From Paucibacter sp. DJ2R-2 (lineage in GTDB: Bacteria; Pseudomonadota; Gammaproteobacteria; Burkholderiales; Burkholderiaceae_C): a stretch of 64,000 bases of DNA. Under the pieces are notes generated by a model. It did no database searches. It worked only from the letters and a program-made list of their open reading frames with translations, and was not told the origin of the DNA. The DNA is taken from contig NZ_JAJIRT010000001.1 of assembly GCF_025717675.1 (NCBI RefSeq), positions 558,001-622,000 of the forward strand, given 5' to 3'. The stretch's first letter is position 1. Each line of letters begins with the position of its first letter. The position numbers were made by a program, and so were the translations under genes. This document shows positions 17,721 through 26,251 of this stretch, in pieces.

Positions 17721-18224
17721 ATGTCCAAGAGCTATTTCCGTGTTTCCCTGATCGCCGTGGCTGCCGCTGCCGCACTGACTGCAGGCCTCGCCCCGTCCGC
17801 GGCCTTTGCCTATGACGAAAACTCTGCCGCGGTCGTGAACATCGACAGCAAGGGTATCGGCCTGCGCGGTCATGACCCGGTGGCCTATCACACCGTGAAC
17901 GCGCCCACCGCGGGCAAGGCTGAGTTCTCGGCCAAGCACAACGGCGTCACCTATCTGTTCGCCAGCGCGGCCAATCGCGATGCTTTCAATGCCAATCCGG
18001 GCAAGTACGAGCCGGCTTACGGTGGCTTCTGCGCCATGGGCGTGGCCCTGGAAAAGAAGCTGGATGGCGACCCGGCGGCCTGGAGGCTGGTGGACGGCAA
18101 GCTGCACTTGAACGTCAACAAGGACGTTCAAAAGAAGTGGCTGGAAGACGTGCCGGGCAACAACAAGAAGGCCGATGCGAACTGGCCCTCGATCAAGGCC
18201 AAGACCCCCAAGTCCCTGGCTTGA
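17721..18224 (+). CDS. exported YHS domain protein
   Basis: This 167-residue protein opens with a Sec signal peptide (hydrophobic VSLIAVAAAAALTAGLA, cleavage expected after AAFA). It then has the YHS-domain layout: GLRGHDPVAYHTV, AEFSAKHNGVTYLFASAANRDAFNANPGKYEPAYGGFCAMG. The AYGGFCAMGV segment with its cysteine is the conserved metal-site region of periplasmic YHS proteins. The gene stands 75 bases upstream of the bufferin operon on the same strand. YHS domains occur in copper- and silver-handling proteins, so a shared metal role is plausible, though not shown. Confidence 0.85.
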   Translation: MSKSYFRVSLIAVAAAAALTAGLAPSAAFAYDENSAAVVNIDSKGIGLRGHDPVAYHTVNAPTAGKAEFSAKHNGVTYLFASAANRDAFNANPGKYEPAYGGFCAMGVALEKKLDGDPAAWRLVDGKLHLNVNKDVQKKWLEDVPGNNKKADANWPSIKAKTPKSLA

Positions 18225-18299
18225 ATCTGAAGCGGGGGCGCGCTGACTTGAGATCAGTGCGTCCCTCCATCCCTCTCCCTCAATCGACTCCCACACATC

Positions 18300-18596
18300 A
18301 TGAGCACACGACGACACGTGATCACGGTCCTGGCTTTGGCGGCGGCTGTGCAGGGCGCCGCCCTGGCGGCTGAGAGCAAGCCGAGCGGCGGCAAGGTGGC
18401 CATGGAGAAGTGCTACGGCATCTCACTGGCCGGGCAGAACGACTGCGCCGCCGGCCCTGGCACCAGCTGCGCCGGGACCTCCAAGGTGAACTACCAAGGC
18501 AATGCCTGGAAGAAGGTCCCCGTGGGCAGCTGCGTCACCACCAAGACACCCCAGGGCCAGGGATCGCTCACGCCGATCACGCCGATCAAGGCCTGA
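18300..18596 (+). CDS. bufA: DUF2282 bufferin-type RiPP precursor (BufA1-like)
   Basis: This 98-residue protein has a cleavable signal peptide ([16 protein letters not shown]) and a conserved core with four cysteines: [39 protein letters not shown]. This is the DUF2282/BufA1 pattern. Bufferins are ribosomal peptides whose cysteines are modified by a DUF692 multinuclear iron oxidase and which bind copper in the periplasm. The enzyme and partner genes follow directly, so this is the substrate of the operon. The short downstream tail lacks further cysteines. Confidence 0.88.
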   Translation: MSTRRHVITVLALAAAVQGAALAAESKPSGGKVAMEKCYGISLAGQNDCAAGPGTSCAGTSKVNYQGNAWKKVPVGSCVTTKTPQGQGSLTPITPIKA

Positions 18597-18645
18597 GTCT
18601 GGTGGCTCTTGACGACTCAGTTTCGCAGCAAGAAAGAGTTCTACC

Positions 18646-19479
18646 GTGCAGACGACTCTCGGGCTGAGCTTCAAGCCTCAGCACTTTCAGCAGGCGATGC
18701 AGGCGCAAGCCGAAGGCCTGTGGTTCGAGGTTCATCCCGAGAACTACATGGCCGATGGCGGGCCGCGCCCGCGCATGCTGGCGGCACTGGCCGAACACCA
18801 TCCGGTGGCTCTGCACGGTGTTTCGCTTTCTTTGGCGGGGCCGGAGCCTTTGGATCTGCAGCATCTGCGTCGTCTGCGACAGCTGATCGACCGGGTGAAA
18901 CCGGTCCGCTTGTCCGAGCATCTGGCGTGGTCGCGCTTGGGAGCTCGCTATGTGCCTGATTTGCTGCCGGCGCCGCGCACCCGCGCTTTGCTGGAACGGG
19001 TCATCGCCCACATCGACCAAGTGCAGCAGGTGACGGGCATGCGCTTGGCACTCGAGAACCCCAGCCATTACTTGAGCCTGGAGGGCCATGAGTTCAGCGA
19101 GCCTCATTTCCTGAACGAAGTGGTGCGACGCACGGCCTGTTCCTTGTTGGTGGACGTGAACAACCTCCACGTGAGCGCCGTCAACATCCATCAACGCGCC
19201 AGCGATTGGCTGGCGGAAATTGATATTGAGGCCATCAGCGAGATCCATCTCGCAGGGCACAGTGAGGACCCCGAACTCGGCCCCCACTTGCTGATCGATT
19301 CCCACGATCGCCCGGTCTCCGAGGAGGTGCTGGCTCTGTATGCCGCTTTGTGCCAACGCATCGGTCCGCGCCCCACGCTGATTGAGTGGGACGGAGCCGT
19401 GCCTGATTTCTCCGTGCTCTGGCAAGAGCGAGCGCGGGTGCAGGCAGCCACGCCAGCCTGGAGCTTTGCCCATGACTAG
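18646..19479 (+). CDS. bufB: DUF692 / MNIO-family iron enzyme (BufB-like)
   Basis: This 277-residue TIM-barrel protein belongs to DUF692, the multinuclear non-heme iron-dependent oxidative enzymes that modify RiPP cysteines. Iron-ligand segments visible are FEVHPENYM, ALHGVSLSL, LALENPSHY, LVDVNNLHVSAVN, IHLAGHSED, LLIDSHDRPV and LIEWDGAVPDF. The GTG start at 18646 follows a GAAAGAG ribosome-binding site. Its last eight bases overlap the next gene. Expected role: oxidation of DUF2282 cysteines together with the DUF2063 partner. Confidence 0.9.
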   Translation: MQTTLGLSFKPQHFQQAMQAQAEGLWFEVHPENYMADGGPRPRMLAALAEHHPVALHGVSLSLAGPEPLDLQHLRRLRQLIDRVKPVRLSEHLAWSRLGARYVPDLLPAPRTRALLERVIAHIDQVQQVTGMRLALENPSHYLSLEGHEFSEPHFLNEVVRRTACSLLVDVNNLHVSAVNIHQRASDWLAEIDIEAISEIHLAGHSEDPELGPHLLIDSHDRPVSEEVLALYAALCQRIGPRPTLIEWDGAVPDFSVLWQERARVQAATPAWSFAHD

Positions 19480-20245
19480 CCCTTCGAGCTTTTACACACA
19501 GTTCTTGACCAGCATCGACGGCTGGCATTTGCTGGCCGGAACCGACGTCGAAGTCGGGCTGACCCCAGCGCCAGCGGCCACCGCGGTGTATGCCAACACC
19601 GGTTTGCGCGCGGCCATTGAATCCTTGGAGGCCAACTTCCTCAGCGTCGCCAATTGGCTGGGAGGACCCTGGTTCTGGCCGGCGGCGACTGCATTCGCGC
19701 GCGCCCACCCGCCTCAAGAAGGCCGCCTGTTTCTGTACGGCGATGGCTTCCCCGAGTTCTTGGCCTCGCTGGAACACGCGCAACTCGCCCGTTACACCAG
19801 CGACCTGGCCTCGGTCGACTGGATGTGCATGCGCGCCCATGCGGCAGGCGATCACCTCCCGCTGACCGCGACGCGTTTGGCCACACTTCCACCCGAAGTC
19901 TTGCCTGGCTTGCGACTGCAGGTGGCACCGGCGACTCATTGGAAGGTCTCGCCGGCATACGCACTGGTCGAACTCTGGCGCAGCGCGCGCGCTGGGCACA
20001 CCGAGATCGAAATCAAGCCACAAGAGGCCACCGGCGTGCTGGTGACCCGGCCCGAAGACAGCGTCTGGGTGCACGAGGTTCCGCTGGCCAGCTTGCACCT
20101 GCTGGACGCGCTTGCGGCGGGCCAGTGTCTTGGCGATGCCGCCGCTCACGCCAGCAGCCAGGAAGCGCCAGGCCGCCCATTCGACCTGCAAGCCGCGCTG
20201 AGCGCATTGCTCGAAAACGGCGCTCTGCTGATGCCGCCAAGCTGA
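19472..20245 (+). CDS. bufC: DUF2063 family partner protein (BufC-like)
   Basis: This 257-residue protein matches the DUF2063 'putative DNA-binding' family that accompanies DUF692 enzymes. Its N-terminal domain has the conserved stretch VYANTGLRAAIESLEANFLS and VANWLGG. In RiPP systems this part serves to recognise the precursor peptide rather than DNA. The C-terminal half is a separate alpha/beta region. It overlaps bufB by eight bases, consistent with a 1:1 complex. Confidence 0.85.
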   Translation: MTSPSSFYTQFLTSIDGWHLLAGTDVEVGLTPAPAATAVYANTGLRAAIESLEANFLSVANWLGGPWFWPAATAFARAHPPQEGRLFLYGDGFPEFLASLEHAQLARYTSDLASVDWMCMRAHAAGDHLPLTATRLATLPPEVLPGLRLQVAPATHWKVSPAYALVELWRSARAGHTEIEIKPQEATGVLVTRPEDSVWVHEVPLASLHLLDALAAGQCLGDAAAHASSQEAPGRPFDLQAALSALLENGALLMPPS

Positions 20246-20309
20246 GGGATTCCTCCATCAGCCCCGGCAACTGCCATGACCCCAAGCATCAACCTAGAAG
20301 GAACACATC

Positions 20310-20780
20310 ATGAACGCTCTCCCTCCCGCGCTGCTGCATGCGCACCAAACTCTGGTTCACTGGGCCGGACGCATCTTCCCCGAAAGCCTCGTCTTGCTGG
20401 CAGCGCGGCTGGCCATCGCGGGCATCTTCTGGCGCTCAGGGCGGACCAAGGTCGAGGGGTGGTTCACCCTCAGCGACTCGGCCGTGGCCTTGTTCACAGA
20501 GGAGTACCAGCTCCCTTGGGTGGACCCGGCTTTGGCTGCTTCACTGGCAGCCTTGGCCGAGCATGCGCTGCCGATTCTTCTGCTCCTGGGATTGGGCGCG
20601 CGCTATGCGGCCATCGGCCTGCTCATCATGACCTTGGTGATCCAGTTCTTGGTCTACCCGGACGCCTGGCCCACACATCTCAGTTGGATGAGCCTGCTGG
20701 CCTTGATCGTGGCCCAGGGTGCCGGAGCCCTGTCAGTCGACGCGGTGCTGTCGAAGCGATTATTCCGCTCCGCGCAATGA
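20310..20780 (+). CDS. bufD: DoxX family membrane protein (BufD-like)
   Basis: This 156-residue protein has four predicted membrane helices (around LLAARLAIAGIFW, LAALAEHALPILLLLGL, AAIGLLIMTLVIQFLV, MSLLALIVAQGAGAL), the DoxX/DoxD topology. AGAAGGAACACATC before the ATG gives a good ribosome-binding site. DoxX proteins are frequent fourth members of DUF2282-DUF692-DUF2063 operons; their function there is not established, but membrane electron transfer has been proposed for the family. Confidence 0.88.
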   Translation: MNALPPALLHAHQTLVHWAGRIFPESLVLLAARLAIAGIFWRSGRTKVEGWFTLSDSAVALFTEEYQLPWVDPALAASLAALAEHALPILLLLGLGARYAAIGLLIMTLVIQFLVYPDAWPTHLSWMSLLALIVAQGAGALSVDAVLSKRLFRSAQ

Positions 20781-20862
20781 GCTTTTGCGATGGGTGCGGC
20801 TTGGCATCGAGGGGCCTGTCAGCCGATGATGGCGCATCTCCGCAGTGCAAGTTCAGGCTCAT

Positions 20863-21714
20863 ATGTCAGACGAAATCGATACCTTGTTGACGCGCTTCGA
20901 GCTGAGGTCGCGTGTGTTTTTCTCAGGGCAACTTTGCGGCGTCGCAAACTTCGATGACGGCCAAGGTGTGGGCCATTTGCATGTGATGCGGAAAGGGCAG
21001 CTGGAGGTGTTGTTGTCGGACGGCTCGGTCCAAGCTGTGAGCGCACCGGCGGCCCTGTTCTTTCCACGCGCCACCCCGCATCGTCTGCGCGCGCCCGAGG
21101 TCGACGGCGCTGATTTGATCTGCGCATCGGTGGTCTGTGGTGCGGCCTTTGGCCAGCACTTGATGGCGGAGCTGCCTGCCATGTTGGTCGTGCCCCTGGA
21201 GGAACAAGCCGGCTTGCAAATGAGCCTGCAGCTCCTGTTTGACGAAGCATTTTCCAAACGGCAAGGGCGAGCGGCCGCCGTCGACCGCTTGAGCGAACTG
21301 GTGCTCATCCATCTGCTGAGGGAGGTGCTGACGCAAGGCTATTTGAAGGTCGGCGTGCTGGGTGGCTTGGCCGACCCCCGCCTGGCCCGGGCTTTGCACG
21401 CGATTCACACCGACGCAGCAAGACCCTGGACCCTGGAACAGCTCGCCATCGTGGCCGGCATGTCGCGCGCGCGCTTCGCGGCGCAATTCACTCAGGTCGT
21501 CGGGCAAGCCCCGGGCGAGTACCTGTCGAGCTGGCGCATTAGCCTGGCACAAAGCCTCCTCAGCAAAGGGCGCCAAGTCAAACATGTGGCGGACGAAGTT
21601 GGCTACGGCAGTGCCTCAGCGCTGACCCGTGCTTTCGTCCTCAAGACCGGCATGGCACCGACCGATTGGTTGGCAAGCAGGCGTGCAGGTGCGCACGCTG
21701 CGCTCCATAACTAG
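20863..21714 (+). CDS. AraC family regulator with N-terminal cupin
   Basis: This 283-residue protein has an N-terminal cupin-like effector domain (residues about 10-130, with LHVMRKGQLEVLL and FPRATPHRLRAP) and a C-terminal AraC DNA-binding domain (PWTLEQLAIVAGMSRARFAA, EYLSSWRISLAQSLLSKG, VKHVADEVGYGSASALTRAF). The ATG at 20863 is preferred to a GTG six codons upstream. It follows the bufferin operon after 82 bases on the same strand, so it may regulate or be co-transcribed with it. It is the last chromosomal gene before the Tn7-like left end. Confidence 0.88.
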   Translation: MSDEIDTLLTRFELRSRVFFSGQLCGVANFDDGQGVGHLHVMRKGQLEVLLSDGSVQAVSAPAALFFPRATPHRLRAPEVDGADLICASVVCGAAFGQHLMAELPAMLVVPLEEQAGLQMSLQLLFDEAFSKRQGRAAAVDRLSELVLIHLLREVLTQGYLKVGVLGGLADPRLARALHAIHTDAARPWTLEQLAIVAGMSRARFAAQFTQVVGQAPGEYLSSWRISLAQSLLSKGRQVKHVADEVGYGSASALTRAFVLKTGMAPTDWLASRRAGAHAALHN

Positions 21715-21760
21715 GGAGGTCCTTTTCGCAGGTACCCCTTCAATCATCAGCCCAAATGAA

Positions 21761-21782
21761 GAAGAGGCCTTTCGGCCCCTTC
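21761..21782. terminator. terminator-like hairpin between araC gene and transposon left end
   Basis: GAAGAGGCC-TTTC-GGCCCCTTC forms a nine-pair stem with one A-C mismatch. No clean U-run follows on either strand, so termination strength is doubtful. Before the transposon arrived it would have lain close to the 3' end of glmS and could have served both convergent genes. Confidence 0.4.
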
Positions 21783-21846
21783 CTCACTAAAACCCGATTG
21801 ACTCTATTCGGCAGCGACAGACTTCACTTCTTCGAGTCATAAAGGG

Positions 21847-21984
21847 TGACTCCAACAAATATAGTCCGTCGAGATCGACGCTCGTAAGTCGTTGATCTAT
21901 CTACATTGGCGTCTAACTGGAAAGTCCGTCGGAAATCCTGAAATCAAGGGCCCTAGATACGTCGATCCAAACTAAGTCCGTCGA
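21847..21984. repeat. Tn7-like left end with three TnsB-type binding sites
   Basis: Core copies AGTCCGTCGA at 21863-21872, AGTCCGTCGG at 21923-21932 and AGTCCGTCGA at 21975-21984, all in the same direction, spaced 60 and 52 bases. The outermost belongs to the terminal sequence TGACTCCAACAAATATAGTC. Three well-separated sites is the Tn7 left-end design. Confidence 0.9.
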
Positions 21985-22239
21985 AGCGACATTTTCGACC
22001 GATTTGACCCGGATCCGGCTTGGAAAAAACTACCCCCTAGGGTCCTTGGAGCCACTATGAAAGTCAGCTCCGCTGCGGTTGCAGCCATTCGTGTTTGCCG
22101 CTTGTAGGGCAGCTTCGTGCCCGAAGCGGACGTCCGCACAGGTCTACCGATTTTCCAGAAAGCTGCCACTCAACGTTTGACATGCGTGGATTGACCCGGT
22201 TTGCCGGGGAGAAAGGCGCCTCGATGGAAGAGTTAGGCT

Positions 22240-22758
22240 TTACTGCGATTGAGAGTGTGGATTTCGCCATTGCTTGACGCCCCAGGATTCAGCTAGCGAG
22301 TCTCGACAGACATGCGCAAGGGCGAGGGAGTTTTGCTGCAATTGCTGGCCGACGCTTCCGGCCTCCAGAGAACGGCCGAACTGAACCATTGCGGCTTCGA
22401 CTCTCTTGTCTTCTACCGTCCGATAGGACTTCACGTCAGCAAGGATGGTGAAAAACTGATCGCGCACCGCGTTCGAATCCAACGCCGCCTGGCCGGCGAT
22501 GCGGTCCCGCAGCCACGTGTCGAATCGCCAGTTCTTGCCTAGAGGCCAAGGCACGACGAACAGTGAGACCGTCCTCGTTTCGACCTCTTTGGGATCAACG
22601 CCCGGGAGGGCCGTCGGAACAGCAATCCTCGCCTTGGTTCGAAAATCGAAGCCGAAATCGTTCCAGTTCGGGTCCGTCGGCCAGATGGTGACGCTGTTGG
22701 GGGCCTGCGAACCCGTGGGGTACGCCTGAACGAAGGTGACGTTGTATTCAGCGGGCAT
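22240..22758 (-). CDS. uncharacterised protein, first cargo gene of the island
   Basis: This 172-residue protein matches no family I recognise. It is soluble, with no signal or membrane segment, an N-terminal beta-rich half (EYNVTFVQAYPTG, SVTIWPTDPNWND, TRTVSLFVVPW) and a helical second half (WLRDRIAGQAALDSNAVRDQFFTIL, VEAAMVQFGRSL). ATG at 22758 is used although a ribosome-binding site is not obvious. It lies downstream of the PIN-like gene on the same strand with about 150 bases between. Being nearest the left end, it may be a recent cargo gene. Confidence 0.6.
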   Translation of the reverse strand: MPAEYNVTFVQAYPTGSQAPNSVTIWPTDPNWNDFGFDFRTKARIAVPTALPGVDPKEVETRTVSLFVVPWPLGKNWRFDTWLRDRIAGQAALDSNAVRDQFFTILADVKSYRTVEDKRVEAAMVQFGRSLEAGSVGQQLQQNSLALAHVCRDSLAESWGVKQWRNPHSQSQ

Positions 22759-22915
22759 AGGTGGCAAGGATTTGAGGAGCTATCTCAAGCCAAAATTGTT
22801 GGCTTGTCGGGGCTTACTCGCAGCAGGCCGGATGCAGAACTTGGCATCAGGCTCCTGAGCTACGGCATGGCCATTGCTTTAGGTGGCTCGGCCAGAGAGC
22901 CGAACCAGCAGATGG

Positions 22916-23758
22916 CTAGGCCCGGATCGACTGCTCGCCATCGCGTGAGGCTCTGAGGTGATCTAGCACTCGCTCCATCTCCTTGGGATGCGCCCGCAGA
23001 CTGGGCAACAGAATATGGCTAATGGTCGAGGCGAAGCCCACAATCTCACGGCCGATTTCTCCCACCGCCAATGACGAGGTCACCCGGACTTCCAGCATTC
23101 GCGAGAGCGCGTTGAGATCCTTGTCTCCAGAGTAGAGCCGCACGTTTTCGCGGGTCCCATGATCCTTCCTCATGCCTCGTATGTATGCCGCCTCCATCAC
23201 CAGGCGAATGTCTGCGACGGCGTTGTAGGCGCCGGCGTCAGTCGGATTGACCGCTGGCTTCAGGACGCCTCTGGCTGGCCCGCTGCCGTACAGGCACGCG
23301 ACCGCGCAGGTGACCAGAGGATGCGAAAGATTGACGGCATGCTCGGAGGCCAGCGCGTCAATCTGCCTCAGCACGGCGCGCGCATCTTCCTTGGTACGTT
23401 GATGCACAACCAACGCCTGGAGATCCATGGTCAGCCGCAGAAGCTCGCCTGCCTTCTCACGCATATGTGGCGCAAGCGCAGTCACCATCGAAGCACCGAA
23501 TTCCTGCAGGTACACGGTGTCCGTCGTCGCCAAGCGATAGAACATCCCGACCGCTTGAGTATCGGCCATCATCTGGTCATGGAACTCAGGTCCTGATTGA
23601 GACCTTTGAACGCTTCCCTCAAGGATCGAAAGCAACGGGCTGACTGTGTTTCCCTTGCGGTCTACAGCCCGAGCGATAGCCGCCCCTGCGGTCGGCACGC
23701 CTTTGAGCGACTTCTTGATGTCTTCGACGATGTTTTTGTCAAGTAGATAAAGCGCCAC
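22916..23758 (-). CDS. PIN-like domain protein (putative RNase), uncharacterised
   Basis: This 280-residue protein starts with GTG behind a strong AGGAGA site (spacing five bases). Acidic residues sit where a PIN-type nuclease needs them: LYLLDKNIVEDI at the start, SPLLSILEGSV near residue 45, YNAVADIRLVME and LYSGDKDLNALSR near residues 185-225. The last is the typical fourth-acid loop of PIN domains. PIN proteins cut RNA in toxin-antitoxin and anti-phage modules; no antitoxin-sized partner is adjacent. The assignment is an inference from residue pattern only; overall similarity to known PIN toxins is low and the protein is longer. Confidence 0.6.
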   Translation of the reverse strand: MALYLLDKNIVEDIKKSLKGVPTAGAAIARAVDRKGNTVSPLLSILEGSVQRSQSGPEFHDQMMADTQAVGMFYRLATTDTVYLQEFGASMVTALAPHMREKAGELLRLTMDLQALVVHQRTKEDARAVLRQIDALASEHAVNLSHPLVTCAVACLYGSGPARGVLKPAVNPTDAGAYNAVADIRLVMEAAYIRGMRKDHGTRENVRLYSGDKDLNALSRMLEVRVTSSLAVGEIGREIVGFASTISHILLPSLRAHPKEMERVLDHLRASRDGEQSIRA

Positions 23759-24277
23759 GGTTTCTCCTCTGCTGTTGCCACTTCTCAGCGGCTTGTTCCA
23801 ATGCGATAGCACTCACCGAGCGGATGCACGCTAGACCGCATCGAGTGCTTGCCGCGGCCCACGGTTCAGTTCCCGCTTTTCTGGCCGACAGCTAACGACA
23901 CAGTATGTTTGTCCTCGTATTTTGTGGGCCTCAGGTTTTTCGCCCGAATGTGATTAATTTCTGTCCTTCCACCGACGGCGCGCTGGGAGATCATCGTGTC
24001 GGGTTACGGTATGCCTGTGCCAACTTCTGCTATGGGCACTTTGCAGCCGCTCACCTGTCGAATCCCAGCGGCTGCAACCAGCCTGAAGCTGTCCTTGCGC
24101 AGCCAACGGCAGCATTGCTGCGGGCGCGGTCTCTCACTTCCACGAACTCGACGCCAGAAAGCTGCCGGTCAACGCTGAAGTGGAATGTGGGCCCGCGGCC
24201 TACGCGTGGCGATAGAGGCCGGAGCGATTCAAGCGCAAGCCGCCAGTTCCAACAAAGAAGTCCAAAAGATCTTCATG
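23759..24277. other. 519-bp non-coding stretch in cargo
   Basis: No credible gene. AGAAAGCTGCC-NN-TCAACG near 24150 repeats a segment also present near 22158, and the two share further short blocks such as a GCAGCC-rich stretch. It looks like two degenerate copies of one older sequence, not a gene. Confidence 0.35.
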
Positions 24278-24451
24278 TCAGGGGAGCTTTGTCATTGCAT
24301 AGGCCACGACCCCAACACTGAGGATGATTGCTGGCAACATCAGTAAGAAGAGCCCAAGCAGCACCGGGCCAGCCCCAAAGGGCTTGAGTCGATCCAACAC
24401 CTGAGCTTTCCCCTCTTTGCTGTCCAACAGTGCCTTGATGATTGCCGCCAT
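24278..24451 (-). CDS. small membrane protein, 57 residues
   Basis: A short gene with a good ribosome-binding site (CGGGGAAC five bases before the ATG). The product has a soluble N-terminal 25 residues (MAAIIKALLDSKEGKAQVLD) and one strong membrane helix (PVLLGLFLLMLPAIILSVGV). No family is recognised. Small single-span proteins of this kind occur as toxins or effectors in defence islands, but nothing here shows that role. Confidence 0.45.
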   Translation of the reverse strand: MAAIIKALLDSKEGKAQVLDRLKPFGAGPVLLGLFLLMLPAIILSVGVVAYAMTKLP

Positions 24452-25332
24452 GTTGTTCCCCGTGCAGCTGCGAACCATAACGGAGCAGCCATGAACAACA
24501 TTGTGGGACGAAGGCCAACAAACACTACTGCGGCACAATTGCGCCAGGCCCTCATCCGTCGCATTTCCATGTATCGCAAGGCTTCCAAGTCGTTGATTTG
24601 TTTGGATGCTTCCGTCGAAGGCCCCGCAATCCGTCCGCAGCAGTCGGGTTGTCCAGCGTGTCGCCTGGCCCATCTAAGTTCTTGATTTGATTTGAGTTAT
24701 TTCAGCCATTCTGCGGCCGAATTTCGCTCAAAAGAGCACTCCAGCTCTTAAACCGGGCCGAGCAGATAGAGGATCTGCTTCTTTTCTTCCAGCCCCTGCA
24801 CGGCGTGGCAGAAGTAGCCCACCACCTACTCGATGGCCTCTTGAATCGCCCCGAGTGCCGCTGAGGCCAGTTGGTTTAAGGCAGACAGTCGCTGCCTGAC
24901 CAGCGCGTTGATGATGGCAACTGGCTTTGAGTTTCATTTACGGGGCATGTCCCTGCGGCCCCTTCAGCAGATGATGGTTGAACCAAGCTATTCATTCCAA
25001 CATCGCCAGCTCCACGAATTGCCTGGTCTCCCTTTGCCCTCACCGGCGAATCGCCTCGGCCTAACAGCGCCCTTTGACCGTTTCGGGCAGGGCTTTGTCA
25101 TAGCTGCCGCCCCTGGAGCAAACCGGGCGCTCGATGCCAACTTCTCCCAAACGCTCACTGCTGCGAATCGCAGGCATTGCATCACTCTGTCGGCGTGGCG
25201 CGCCGGGTCGTCGTTTTCAGTCGGCTTATGGCCCCATCTGTGCGCAGATTCACGAACAACACAAAAAGGTGAAGCCAGGAAATACAAGTCACCTTAGGGG
25301 AGCAAGCTCGGGGCACTTCCGTCCATGCATAT
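24452..25332. other. 881-bp degenerate region in cargo
   Basis: No intact gene. It contains a broken fragment of the PrkA kinase gene (listed separately) and GC-rich sequence with overlapping open frames on both strands but no start signal or domain. Its composition differs from the AT-richer segment that follows at 25333. Probably the scar of former cargo. Confidence 0.4.
24748..24852 (-). pseudogene. relic of the PrkA-type serine protein kinase gene
   Basis: Reading leftward, the frame gives GAIQEAIE, a stop, then VVGYFCHAVQGLEEKKQI and LYLLGPV before a second stop. The conserved segment just before the Walker A loop of PrkA (YeaG) reads almost the same, ending YLLGPVGGGKSS. Here the glycine loop is replaced by a stop and the rest of the 640-residue protein is missing. 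It is clearly non-functional. The match is from memory of the family sequence. Confidence 0.65.
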
Positions 25333-25965
25333 TCACATCTCCATGAATAGAAGAATGACCGGAACAGTAGCAAAAACCAGAAATGAAAAAAACCTCAAGG
25401 GAAAGGCAACCCGTTCAACTCGATGCAGAAAGCCATCGTTCGCCTCACGAGAGGCCATGAGGTGCCCGAGGTACCAAAGAGAAAAATTCAGCGCGAGCAC
25501 TTGAATAGCCAAGAAGACGCCACCCGCACCCATGAGCCACGTTTTCCACAAGGCAAGATTCTTCGTGGAAGCTGTAAACGTTGAAAAGAGTTGCCCAAAA
25601 AGCAACCCGAAAGACAAACCGCCAATGGCATAAGTATTTATAAGAACATGATATGCACTGCGCGCGACAAATCTAGATCTAGGAAACAGCAAGGCAAAGC
25701 CTACCAGCACAAGCCCAAGAGTCCCTACAACGTTCCAGAGATGAGGTCCGATCCCCTCTGAAATTGCGGATTCAAGGTAAGTCGCCGGTAGGTAGTTCCG
25801 GAATCGAGCCACAAGCCACACGATCAGGAATGACGGCGCGGCCCACCAAAAAACAATCAGCGCGCCTTCCTTTGCGACCCGAGGAGACCACAGGGCCGCA
25901 CTATCAAATGGCTGGACTTGCGTACGGAGGTATTGCCTCAGTCTGCTCATAGCTTGAATGTCCAT
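25333..25965 (-). CDS. multi-spanning membrane protein, uncharacterised
   Basis: This 210-residue protein has about five hydrophobic segments (GALIVFWWAAPSFLIVWLVA, WNVVGTLGLVLVGFALLF, NTYAIGGLSFGLLFGQLF, WLMGAGGVFLAIQVLALNF, FFSFLVFATVPVILLFM). No transporter or enzyme motif is recognised. The segment is more AT-rich than the chromosome, indicating a different origin from its neighbours. ATG at 25965 is used; MSRLRQ five codons later is an alternative. It belongs to the left cargo block. Confidence 0.6.
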   Translation of the reverse strand: MDIQAMSRLRQYLRTQVQPFDSAALWSPRVAKEGALIVFWWAAPSFLIVWLVARFRNYLPATYLESAISEGIGPHLWNVVGTLGLVLVGFALLFPRSRFVARSAYHVLINTYAIGGLSFGLLFGQLFSTFTASTKNLALWKTWLMGAGGVFLAIQVLALNFSLWYLGHLMASREANDGFLHRVERVAFPLRFFSFLVFATVPVILLFMEM

Positions 25966-26092
25966 TCAACTAAGCCCATCAAACGCCCCACCGCATCGAA
26001 TGTATGCGGAATGGCAAACGCAATGCTGGCATTAACAACCAGAATTTCGGGGCCTTGCGACCGAGAACGACAATTGGCCAGTCGGCTGCGAT

Positions 26093-26242
26093 CTACTTCT
26101 TTCCGAAGATATACCCAACTAAAGTGCCAAACAAGACTCCCAGAGAAATATCAAATTTCCCAAGACAGCTCAGCGCCAACGACGCAGTGACCACAATTAA
26201 AATGATCAACGCCTGCAGCCATTTGAATCGCCCCGGGGCGAT
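26093..26242 (-). pseudogene. possible small membrane-protein fragment lacking a start codon
   Basis: The 49-codon frame between stops reads WLQALIILIVVTASLALSCL then KFDISLGVLFGTLVGYIFG and ends KK: two hydrophobic helices, the second a glycine-rich hairpin. There is no ATG; TTG at 26209 or GTG at 26194 are the only starts and neither has a ribosome-binding site. It is either a truncated gene or an unusual start. The AT-rich composition matches the membrane protein at 25333. Confidence 0.3.
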
Positions 26243-26246
26243 TCAA
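26223..26246. repeat. 24-bp perfect palindrome
   Basis: TTGAATCGCCCC followed by its exact complement GGGGCGATTCAA, six bases beyond the stop of the small gene at 26252. No T-run follows. A half-copy, CTTGAATCGCCCC, recurs at 24840-24852. Confidence 0.7.
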
Positions 26247-26251
26247 GCTGA

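Noticed and set aside
22060-22170. Gene or regulatory RNA right after the left-end repeats
   Set aside because: The segment resembles degenerate intergenic sequence also found near 24150. No frame or stable structure was supported.
24908-25297. Open frames on both strands in the degenerate cargo region
   Set aside because: Neither has a start signal or family motif. They overlap for most of their length, as expected of GC-rich non-coding DNA.
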